Made by a program: the position numbers and the translations under genes. This document shows positions 49,403-57,081 of a stretch of 64,000 nucleotides of DNA, one piece after another. Under the pieces are notes generated by a model. It was not told where the DNA came from. It was given only the letters and a program-made list of their open reading frames with translations, and ran no database searches. This DNA is from Herbaspirillum sp. WKF16 (GTDB taxonomy: Bacteria > Pseudomonadota > Gammaproteobacteria > Burkholderiales > Burkholderiaceae_D). Each line of letters starts with the position of its first letter. Position 1 is the first letter of the stretch. The stretch covers positions 2,852,001 to 2,916,000 of the forward strand of contig NZ_CP118632.1 of NCBI RefSeq assembly GCF_028993615.1. The letters are read 5' to 3'.

Positions 49403-50791
49403 CTACCAGAGCCAGAACATCAGCAGCCAGGCATAGTTGACCAGCGCCAGCCCGCCGATCACCGGCGCCAGCGTCGCCAGGCGCAGCGCCCACGACGAGG
49501 TGTGCCGCGCGATGATCTTCCAGCCCAGCCACAAGCTCCACAGCGTCATCGCCGACAGCAGCGTGGCGCGCACGTCGTTGGCCCAGTAGACCGGCCAGTG
49601 CTCGGCGCGCAGGAGGCTGATGGTGGTGGCCGAGAGGCCGACGAACACGCCGCAGCCGGCCAGCGGGATCAGCGCCTGCACCAGGTGGTTGAAGCGGCTC
49701 CACTCCCACTTGCCCAGGAGGCGCGTGGCCAGCGCGAACATCAGCGCCACGCCGGTTCCCAGCACCAAGGCGGTGACCATGATGTAGCCGACCACCATGG
49801 CGCCGTCGAGCCAGGTGAAGACGTCGCTCTGCTGCGGGTAGTTGGTGAGCAGCCACCACGGCGCCTGGGTGCCGAAGGGCCACATGATGTCGCGGTCGAT
49901 CAGCCAGGTGGCGATCTCCTGCTTGGCGGCGATGAACCAGGGGCTGGCGGTCCAGTGGAAGGCGCCGATGGCGATGCCCAGCAGGCCGTACAGCACCAGC
50001 GCGCTTTCCCACAGGTTGTTCTGGGTCTTGCCGAAGGTGACCACTTCCACCGCCGGCGGGCGGAAGGTCAGCGCGATGGCGTCGCGATGGCCGGCGCAGC
50101 GTCCGCACATGTGGCAGTCGGACGCGCCCTTCATGTTGCGCAGCGGCACCAGCGGCGCGCAGTTGATGGGGATGATCTTGTGCTCGGGATGGTATGAGGC
50201 GCGCCAGGCATCCTCGTTGACCTTGTAGTGCAGCGGCGCCAGCTTGGCGAGCAGGCCGAACACGCCGTTGACCGGGCACAGGTACTTGCACCAGACGCGC
50301 TTGTCGCGACCGTAGAGGTAGCCGACGATCATGGCGCCGACGGTCGAACCGCCCAGCACCAGCAACACTGCCTTGGGGTATTGATAGACGCTGACCATCT
50401 GGCCGTAGACGGTGGTCAGGGCAAAGGCCACGAAAGGCCAGCCGCCCCAGCGTATCCATTTGGGAATCGCGCGTCCGCGCCCGTGCCGGCTGGCGAACTC
50501 GGTGAGCGCCCCTTCCGGGCACAACACGCCGCACCACACGCGCCCCATCAATACCATGCTCACCAGCACGAACGGCCACCAGATGCCCCAGAAGGCGAAC
50601 TGGGCGATCAGCGTGATGTTGGACCAGAGGTGGGCGGTTTCGTCGGGCAGCGGCAGGAACACCGGCACCAGGATCAGGAAGGCGTACACCGCCACCACGA
50701 TCCACTGCAGAGCGCGAATGGAGGCGCCGTTGCGGCGCATCCATTCGCCCGTACGCGAGAGCATGGTCGGCGATTGCGTACAGGTATTCAT
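49403..50791 (-). CDS. ftrD: FtrD-like polyferredoxin membrane protein of the ferrous iron uptake system
   Basis: A 462-aa inner membrane protein with about 8-9 helices and NapH-type Cys motifs: WCGVLCPEGAL, WCKYLCPVNG and CHMCGRCAGH. It probably binds two 4Fe-4S clusters and moves electrons for the FtrABCD system, in which iron oxidation and permeation through FtrC are linked. It starts 7 bp after ftrC ends. The gene set and order match ftrABCD of Bordetella and Brucella. The name rests on this context and on the Cys motifs. Confidence 0.92.
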   Translation of the reverse strand: MNTCTQSPTMLSRTGEWMRRNGASIRALQWIVVAVYAFLILVPVFLPLPDETAHLWSNITLIAQFAFWGIWWPFVLVSMVLMGRVWCGVLCPEGALTEFASRHGRGRAIPKWIRWGGWPFVAFALTTVYGQMVSVYQYPKAVLLVLGGSTVGAMIVGYLYGRDKRVWCKYLCPVNGVFGLLAKLAPLHYKVNEDAWRASYHPEHKIIPINCAPLVPLRNMKGASDCHMCGRCAGHRDAIALTFRPPAVEVVTFGKTQNNLWESALVLYGLLGIAIGAFHWTASPWFIAAKQEIATWLIDRDIMWPFGTQAPWWLLTNYPQQSDVFTWLDGAMVVGYIMVTALVLGTGVALMFALATRLLGKWEWSRFNHLVQALIPLAGCGVFVGLSATTISLLRAEHWPVYWANDVRATLLSAMTLWSLWLGWKIIARHTSSWALRLATLAPVIGGLALVNYAWLLMFWLW

Positions 50792-50798
50792 GGCGTGC

Positions 50799-51671
50799 TC
50801 AGACTGCTTCTTGCCTCTTTGGCTGAGGCTTCGGCTTGCGATAAAGGGCCGAGCATACCACAAGCCAATAGAGCGCATAAACGATCACCGACAACAGCGC
50901 CGGACGGGCGCGGTAGCCGGTCAGCGTGGAGACCAGGCTGCCCAGGGTGGTGGAGTCGTCCAGCAGGCCGGAGGTGTCCCACAGCGGCGCGGTCAGGGTC
51001 ATGGTCCAGTCGGCAGAGGCCAGCGCATCCGAGCTTTCCAGCAGGACGTCGAACAGTTTCTCGATGCCGGTCACCAGGAGGCCGGCCGCCAGCAGCAGCA
51101 AAATCACTTCCGTGACTTGGAAGAAGCGGCGCCAGGAGAATACCTTGCCGCCCAGCTGCAGGATATAGAAGGTCAGGAAGGCCAGGCCGAAGCCGATCAC
51201 GCCGGCCAGGATCAGCGAACCGGTGCTGGCGTCCTGCTGCCCCAGGCCGATGCCGTAAAGGAACACTGCGGTCTCGCTGCCCTCGCGCGCAATGGCCAGC
51301 GCCACCAGCACGAACACGCCCCACCAGCTGCCGCTGTCGGCGCTGGCCTGCATGGAGTTTTCCATGTCCTTCTTGAGCGTGCGGCCGTGCTTGCGCATCC
51401 AGAACACCATCTGCACGATCAGCACCGAGGCGATCAGGACGATGGCGATCTGGAACCAGGTCTGGGCGTCGCCCGACAGCAACTCGGAGAAACCCAGCAG
51501 CGCAGCGCCCAGGGCGGCCGCCAGCATCACGCCGGCGACCACGCCGCTCCACAGGTAGGGCAAGCCGCGCCGCGCGCTGACGTCGCCGTTCTTCAGCCAG
51601 GCATACAGAATCCCGACCACCAGAAGCGCCTCGACGCTCTCGCGCCAGACGATGAACATGACCTGTCCCAT
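50799..51671 (-). CDS. ftrC: FTR1 family iron permease
   Basis: A 290-aa inner membrane protein with seven helices. The two iron-binding REXXE motifs are intact: RESVE (residues 10-14) and REGSE (129-133). It moves iron delivered by the periplasmic FtrA/FtrB pair across the inner membrane. GGAAGG lies 6 nt before the ATG at 51671. It is the third gene of ftrABCD. Confidence 0.95.
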   Translation of the reverse strand: MGQVMFIVWRESVEALLVVGILYAWLKNGDVSARRGLPYLWSGVVAGVMLAAALGAALLGFSELLSGDAQTWFQIAIVLIASVLIVQMVFWMRKHGRTLKKDMENSMQASADSGSWWGVFVLVALAIAREGSETAVFLYGIGLGQQDASTGSLILAGVIGFGLAFLTFYILQLGGKVFSWRRFFQVTEVILLLLAAGLLVTGIEKLFDVLLESSDALASADWTMTLTAPLWDTSGLLDDSTTLGSLVSTLTGYRARPALLSVIVYALYWLVVCSALYRKPKPQPKRQEAV

Positions 51672-51830
51672 TGAAATCCTTCCTTGCAAAGCTTGTTTCG
51701 TTCAAACCAGCCGGCCCGCCTGCAGCGGTTCCGGGCGACGCATGCGCTCCTCGCGTCCCGCGCCCTGCTCCGGGCGTCTTTCTTGTACGGGGCGCACGGC
51801 CTGCGCCCTCGTCGAACTCATCCGCTCACT

Positions 51831-52172
51831 TCACTTCGCCACGATCACGCCCTGCGGCATGTTGAGATGGAAGTCGTCGAAGAACTTGTACTCGCCCGGA
51901 CGCAGCGGCGCGATCACGACAAAGGACTGCGCGCCGGGCGCCAGCACCTTTTCCTTGCGCAGTTCGATGCTTTCGAACTCGGCGGCGGATTTGCCGATGT
52001 TGTGGATCTCGATCTTGATGCGCTGGCCGGACGGCACCTCGATGCGCGGCGGGATCAGCTTGCCGTCCTGCATTTCCAGCTTGAAGGTCGGCAGGTCGGC
52101 GGCCGAGGCCAGCGATGCGGCGGCCAGCATTGCAACAGCGGCCAGGGCCGGTCGGGCTTTCGATAGGAACAT
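51831..52172 (-). CDS. ftrB: FtrB-like periplasmic cupredoxin
   Basis: A 113-aa protein with a signal peptide (to about residue 24, ASAAD) and a cupredoxin-like beta fold: FKLEMQDGKLIPPRIEVPSGQRIKIEIHN, then FESIELRKEKVLAPG and FFDDFHLNMPQGVIVAK. The His and Met at the end are candidate copper ligands. In the Ftr system this protein is thought to oxidise ferrous iron for FtrC. It follows ftrA by 135 bp and precedes ftrC by 159 bp on the same strand. Confidence 0.92.
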   Translation of the reverse strand: MFLSKARPALAAVAMLAAASLASAADLPTFKLEMQDGKLIPPRIEVPSGQRIKIEIHNIGKSAAEFESIELRKEKVLAPGAQSFVVIAPLRPGEYKFFDDFHLNMPQGVIVAK

Positions 52173-52307
52173 GGACTCTCCGGAATTCAAAAAAGGAAGC
52201 CGGCTGTGCTGAAGAATCATCGCTCCAGGCAGCCGGCGTTCATGTTGCAGCGTCGATCGTTGCCGGCGCGGGAAAGGACGTTGCCCTCATCGCGCCGGCC
52301 AGGCGGA

Positions 52308-52862
52308 TCAGTAGCCGCCCTTCTTGCCGATGCCGGCGAAGGTGAAATCGTAGGTCAGTTCGAAGGTCTTGAACCACGGGCCGACGCCGGTTTCCTTGTC
52401 GACGTGGCGACCGAAGTGGGCATGCTCATTGGCCTGCGGCGAGGAAATGGTCAGCTTCAGCTTGTACTTGCCGGGGCCTTCCAGCTTGACGTTGTCGCCG
52501 TAGTGCGGACCGTCGTTGGCCACCATCGGCATCATGTCGCCCTTGATGGACTTGGTCGAACCGGCCTTGGTCAGTTCGTACTTGATGACCAGGTAGGGCA
52601 TCCAGTCGCCTTCGGCAAAACCGTTCGGGTTCTTGGCGACGGCGCGGATGTCGGCTTCCAGGTGGATGTCGGACTTGGCGGCGTCGAGCATCATGCCGTC
52701 CGGCTCCATCTTCACCGGTTGCAGGTACACGGCGTTGACTTCGAAACCGTTCTGGATCTGCGGCTTGCCGATCGGGTATTCGGCGGCCGAGGCGGCGCCG
52801 GCGGTACATGCCATCACGGCGGCCACGGCTGCTGCGGCGGCGATTTTTTTGATACCAATCAT
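52308..52862 (-). CDS. ftrA: P19-type periplasmic iron-binding protein
   Basis: A 184-aa protein with a signal peptide (to about residue 26, ASAAE). It belongs to the P19/Tp34/FetP group: EYPIGKPQIQNGFEVNAVYLQPVKM, then LDAAKSDIHLEADIRAV, MMPMVANDGPHYGDNV and ANEHAHFGRHVD, with the His and Met residues that bind copper and iron. It captures ferrous iron in the periplasm for FtrB/FtrC. CAGGAG lies about 11 nt before the ATG. A Fur box lies just upstream, and it is the first gene of ftrABCD. Confidence 0.95.
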   Translation of the reverse strand: MIGIKKIAAAAAVAAVMACTAGAASAAEYPIGKPQIQNGFEVNAVYLQPVKMEPDGMMLDAAKSDIHLEADIRAVAKNPNGFAEGDWMPYLVIKYELTKAGSTKSIKGDMMPMVANDGPHYGDNVKLEGPGKYKLKLTISSPQANEHAHFGRHVDKETGVGPWFKTFELTYDFTFAGIGKKGGY

Positions 52863-52888
52863 CTTCGAGTTCTCCTGGTCGGTCAAAT

Positions 52889-52907
52889 GATAATGATTAG
52901 CATTAAG
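52889..52907. promoter_or_regulatory. Fur box upstream of ftrABCD
   Basis: GATAATGATTAGCATTAAG matches the 19-bp Fur consensus GATAATGATAATCATTATC at most positions and lies 27 bp before the ftrA start. Iron-dependent repression is expected. Confidence 0.82.
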
Positions 52908-52983
52908 TGTAACATCATTTGCCTCTCGAAGCACGCGCCGGCGCCCGTCCCCCCGGCGGAAAATGCGCCCGCTTTTCAGAAAC

Positions 52984-53015
52984 AAAAAAAGCTCCCAGAT
53001 GAGGGAGCTTTTTTA
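52984..53015 (-). terminator. Terminator of the chemoreceptor gene ending at 53037
   Basis: AAAAAAGCTCCC and GGGAGCTTTTTT form a hairpin with runs on both sides; the chemoreceptor gene is read into it. Confidence 0.85.
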
Positions 53016-53036
53016 GGAACATCATGAAGCCGCGAA

Positions 53037-54704
53037 TCAGAACTCTTCGAGATCCATTTCCAGCTTTTTCACAGCGCCGCTTTCGCTGCGCAGCCGGGCG
53101 GCGGAGGGAGTGACATTGCGCGGCGCGACCGGCGCCGCCGACACGGGAGCGGACAGGCGATTGGTGTCCAGCTTGAACACGCTGACCACGCGTTCCAGCG
53201 TCTCGGCCTGCTGCTGCAACGCAGCCGCGGCTGCGGCCGCCTCTTCCACCAGCGCGGCATTCTGCTGGGTGGTCTGGTCCATCTGCGAGATGACCTGGTT
53301 GACCTGCGAAATGCCCGAGCTCTGCTCCTGGCTGGCGTCGGAAATATCGCCCACGATCTGGGTCACGCGCGCCACGCTGTCGACGATCTCGGCCATGGTG
53401 CTGCCGGCCTGTTCGACCAGCTTGCTGCCGGTGCCGACCTTCTCCACCGAATCATCGATCAAGCCCTTGATCTCCTTGGCGGCGGCCGCCGAGCGTTGCG
53501 CCAGCGAACGCACTTCCGAGGCCACCACGGCGAAGCCGCGGCCCTGCTCGCCGGCGCGCGCGGCTTCCACCGCTGCATTCAGCGCCAGGATGTTGGTCTG
53601 GAAGGCGATGCCGTCGATCACCGCGATGATGTCGACGATCTTGCGCGAGGAGTCGTTGATCGAATTCATGGTCTCGACCACCTGGCGCACCACGTCGCCA
53701 CCCTGCGATGCGATCGAGGAAGCCGACTGCGCCAGCTGGTTGGCCTGGCGGGCGTTCTCGCTGTTCTGCTGCACCACCGACGTCAACTGCTCCAGGCTGG
53801 AGGCGCTTTCTTCCAGCGCGGCGGCCTGCTGTTCGGTGCGCGCCGACAGGTCGGCGTTGCCGGCGGCGATCTGGCGTGCGGCCACGGTCACCGAATCGGT
53901 CGAGCTACGCGTGGTGGCGACCACGTCCACGATACGCGACTGCAGCTTGTTGAAGGCGGCGGCGGTGCGTCCGACCTCGTCCATGCGCTCCACCGGCACC
54001 GGACGCGACAGGTCCAGCGTCTGGCTGACGCGTTCGAAATTGTCCTGCATCCTGGCCAGGCTGCGGCTGACGTTGCGCAGCACCTGCAGGGCCAGCAGGC
54101 CGGTCAGCAGGATCGCCACCACGATCACCGCGACCATGGTGCGGAAGGCGAAGGCATAGGCTTCGTCGCTTTCGGCCTTGATGGCATCGATCATCTTGCG
54201 GCCGATCAGGATGTGGTCGTCGAAGCCCTTCTTGGCGGCGCCGGCCGAGATCGCCAGCGGCGTGCCGGCTTGCAGCGTGGCGCGCACGCCGTCCATGTCG
54301 TTGGCGTAGGCGGCGGCGAAGAACGGCACCAGGGCCTTGCGATAGGCTTCGATGTTGGCCTTGTCGGCCTTGATCAGCTCGCGGTCCTTGTCGTCGAAGA
54401 TCAGGTCGCGCTCATAGTGCGCGAACTCTTCGTCCAGCGATTTGTTGGAGGCGTCGACCGCCTTCTGCAAGGCGCTCTTGTCGGGCAGGTTGGCGAACAC
54501 CGACAGGCGATAGCCGGCCAGGCGCGAGTCGGCGAGGTAGCCCTTCAGGAGGTTCAGGCTGTCCATGCCCGGGATGATGCGGTTCTGGATCAACTCCAGT
54601 CTCTGCTGCGAGCGCTGCAACTGCCACAGTCCGTCCACGCCCACGAACAACAGCGCTAGCAGGGCTGTCGATAAGGTGATGATCAGGCGCTTGGTGATCG
54701 TCAT
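53037..54704 (-). CDS. Methyl-accepting chemotaxis protein
   Basis: A 555-aa chemoreceptor. The first helix (about residues 7-28) and the second (about 185-207) flank a four-helix-bundle periplasmic domain with no recognisable ligand motif. HAMP and the long cytosolic coiled coil follow. The CheA/CheW-binding hairpin is intact (IDGIAFQTNILALNAAVEAARAGEQGRGFAVVASEVRSL, shown as a region). The C-terminus is KLEMDLEEF, without a Trp-containing CheR/CheB tether. The ATG at 54704 was chosen; an in-frame GTG at 54719 would add five residues. Confidence 0.92.
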   Translation of the reverse strand: MTITKRLIITLSTALLALLFVGVDGLWQLQRSQQRLELIQNRIIPGMDSLNLLKGYLADSRLAGYRLSVFANLPDKSALQKAVDASNKSLDEEFAHYERDLIFDDKDRELIKADKANIEAYRKALVPFFAAAYANDMDGVRATLQAGTPLAISAGAAKKGFDDHILIGRKMIDAIKAESDEAYAFAFRTMVAVIVVAILLTGLLALQVLRNVSRSLARMQDNFERVSQTLDLSRPVPVERMDEVGRTAAAFNKLQSRIVDVVATTRSSTDSVTVAARQIAAGNADLSARTEQQAAALEESASSLEQLTSVVQQNSENARQANQLAQSASSIASQGGDVVRQVVETMNSINDSSRKIVDIIAVIDGIAFQTNILALNAAVEAARAGEQGRGFAVVASEVRSLAQRSAAAAKEIKGLIDDSVEKVGTGSKLVEQAGSTMAEIVDSVARVTQIVGDISDASQEQSSGISQVNQVISQMDQTTQQNAALVEEAAAAAAALQQQAETLERVVSVFKLDTNRLSAPVSAAPVAPRNVTPSAARLRSESGAVKKLEMDLEEF

Positions 54705-54860
54705 GATGTAAAAGTCCACGAAATGATATTGATTGAATCCCGAGTTTCCCCGGAGCCGGTTTTGTCCCTCTACCCCGCGATGCGAATTGCCATCGCCGGC
54801 TCTTGTTGTTGCCTTGCTCGGCTTGTTGGAATGGACTTCTCTATCCGGCGCACGGGCCGC

Positions 54861-55976
54861 TCACGCGGCCAATGGCGCTTCCTTCAACGGCGCGCCCAGG
54901 GCATCGCCGTGCGTGCGGCAGAATTCGAGGCCGGCCTGGTAGCCGACGTCGAACAGCAGCTGCATGTTGGTGGCGGACCAGTCCAGCACCTGCGGCCAGT
55001 GCTGCTCGGGCACGCCCTTCATCAGGTCGACCTTGAGCATCTTGCGCAACGGCTTGCCGGTGGCGGGATCGGTGTTGTGTTCGAGTTCGAACAGGCGCTG
55101 CTCCGCCTTGGAAATCTTGACCAGCGGGGTGATGATGGAGCGCACCCAGGCGTCGTACAGGTTGCGCGGCTTGCGGATCAGGCGATCCTCGCCCAGGATG
55201 TCGAGCACCACCAGCGTGTCGACGTCGGCTTCGCGCGCCGGCGCGCCGTCCCGGCCGGCGATGAAGGGATCGAAATTGAGGGTATCCAGCGCGGCGCCCT
55301 CGATGTAGTTCTCGCCGCCGATCTCGGTCGGCGCGTACAGGAAGGGGAAGGACAGCGAGGCGCGCACATGGGCCGGCGTGATTTCGTCCTTGTTCCAGAT
55401 CTGCATCCGCTGGCGCTCGATGTTGTAGGCGTTGATGTAGAACTCGGGACGCATCCGGGCGACCGCGTCGAAGTCGATCGACTGCTCCAGGAACGGCAGG
55501 TGCGCGCACAGGCCCAGGCTGCCGGAATTGAGGTCGGACGGCGACATGGCCGACATCATCAGGTGCATCCAGTCGTTCCACTTGGCCGAGGCGTCGGCGA
55601 AGTGCTGCGTGAACATGTCGGCGAAGGGATTGCCGCCCAGCGTGGGCAGCTTCTGCATCTGCGCCATGACGGAATCGCGATAGCTCTCCGCCTGCGAACC
55701 CGGCTTCTTGAATACCTTGTAGTTGACCGGGAACAGCTTGTAGATGCTGTCGGCCACGCCCACCTCGGCCCAGCGCATCAGCGCTTCGCGCGGCGAGGCG
55801 TCGCGCGGCGCGGTGTACAGCAGTCCCATCAGGACGCCGGCGCCGGAGGCCGAGATGACGTCGAATTCGATTCCTTCGGCGAGGAATGCGGCCAGCGCAC
55901 CGGCGATCAACGTCGAGTTGGGCGCGCCGCCCCCGATCACCAGAGCCTTCTTCCCCTGCCCTTGCGGATTTCCCAT
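54861..55976 (-). CDS. Patatin-like phospholipase domain protein
   Basis: A 371-aa protein. The oxyanion-hole loop is VIGGGAPNSTLIAGAL, and the nucleophile region ISASGAGVLMG (Ser44) replaces the usual GxSxG with SxSGA. The second dyad residue, normally Asp in DG(G/A), appears as Glu in YIEGAALDTLNF. It is therefore a patatin with altered catalytic motifs; activity is uncertain. GGGGG lies 8 nt before the ATG at 55976, and the frame upstream is not supported. It is the only gene on this strand here and is not clearly in an operon. Confidence 0.85.
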   Translation of the reverse strand: MGNPQGQGKKALVIGGGAPNSTLIAGALAAFLAEGIEFDVISASGAGVLMGLLYTAPRDASPREALMRWAEVGVADSIYKLFPVNYKVFKKPGSQAESYRDSVMAQMQKLPTLGGNPFADMFTQHFADASAKWNDWMHLMMSAMSPSDLNSGSLGLCAHLPFLEQSIDFDAVARMRPEFYINAYNIERQRMQIWNKDEITPAHVRASLSFPFLYAPTEIGGENYIEGAALDTLNFDPFIAGRDGAPAREADVDTLVVLDILGEDRLIRKPRNLYDAWVRSIITPLVKISKAEQRLFELEHNTDPATGKPLRKMLKVDLMKGVPEQHWPQVLDWSATNMQLLFDVGYQAGLEFCRTHGDALGAPLKEAPLAA

Positions 55977-56411
55977 GTAATACCCCCTGTATGCGCGTTG
56001 CCGGGATGCTTCCCGGCATCCCCATCCTTGAGCACGCCCGCGGAAATAAACTTCCGGTAACGTAACTATCGCGTACGGCTGGAATATAGCTGCAAAGCAA
56101 TTCACCTGTATGACAAGCCGTGATTTAATTCCCGCATATCAGGCATTCAGAAATTGAATGAGTCGCGCCGCGCTTAGCCTGCAGGGAAAAGCGAACGCTC
56201 GTTCACCGGTAAGGCCAATTTCATGTAATCTTCCCGTAAGGAAAATAAGCTACCGGCCAGCGGCGCCCGCTTTCGCCGGCAACGGTCCCGGCGCCCTGAC
56301 TGCGGTTGAGAACCGCGCGAGCGCTTTGCAATGGATTTCTGTAATTCCCTGTGTCAAACTTGAGCTCTACCGAAGACGCGAAAACTCCCCAGGCAGCCCC
56401 AGACCCAAGCA
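55977..56411. other. Intergenic, no supported gene
   Basis: About 435 bp between the divergent patatin-like gene and the receiver-domain gene. It must hold both promoters, but no clear -35/-10 pair or operator stands out, and no frame has a ribosome binding site. Confidence 0.4.
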
Positions 56412-56843
56412 ATGACCCGCCCCAGCATATTGATGATCGACCCCAGTCCCGAGTCGGTTGAACTGGCGCGTTTCTCGCTCTGGCGCAGCCAGCTGGATTG
56501 CTCGTTCGGCTGGTTCGAGGATGCGGAACAGGCGGCGGACTCGCTGTTTTCGGACGAAGCGGCCGCGCAGGCGGCCGTCACCCTGCCCTTCCTGATCCTG
56601 CTGGAGTCGCGCCTGCCGCGCATGGACGGCCTTGAATTCCTGCAGCAGTTGCGCAGCCATGAGCACACCCGAACCCTGCCGGTGGTGATGTTCTCCTCCT
56701 CCAACGACGCGCCCGACGTCGCCCGGGCCTACGCCGCCGGCGCCAACGGCTACGCCCTGAAGCCGGTGGACGCGCGCGAATTCATGAAAACCGTGGTGGA
56801 CACGGTCTCCTACTGGCTCAACTGCAACCAGCTCGGCCGCTGA
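56412..56843 (+). CDS. Receiver domain protein with Glu in place of the phospho-accepting Asp
   Basis: A 143-aa single-domain response regulator, similar to the Rcp1 group. Aligned by the motif LILLxxxLPRMDGLEFL, the usual Asp is Glu65 (LILLESRLPRMDG). The acidic pocket has Asp10 (MIDPSP) and the conserved Lys is Lys117 (ALKPVD); Ser95 is the Thr/Ser position. Glu often mimics the phosphorylated state, so this may be always on or a partner-binding domain. It lies 238 bp before a chemoreceptor gene on the same strand. Its partner is unknown. Confidence 0.87.
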   Translation: MTRPSILMIDPSPESVELARFSLWRSQLDCSFGWFEDAEQAADSLFSDEAAAQAAVTLPFLILLESRLPRMDGLEFLQQLRSHEHTRTLPVVMFSSSNDAPDVARAYAAGANGYALKPVDAREFMKTVVDTVSYWLNCNQLGR

Positions 56844-57081
56844 ACCGCATTTCCCTCCTGCAATACCTGCCCTGCATCTACCGGGAAAATCCTGATTTCC
56901 CGCGCCGACGCGCGCCCTTATGATTTCACCAACATTATCAATTCTGACAATGCCAGGCCGTGCGTCAACGAGGAGCTGCTGCCGCTCTGTATTTTCTTGC
57001 AATTGATTATATTTTTTGCAATATTTTCGTAAGCGCGGCAAGCGGCCCCTTTTCAGGGGCCATCAAACAAGGAGAAAGAAA

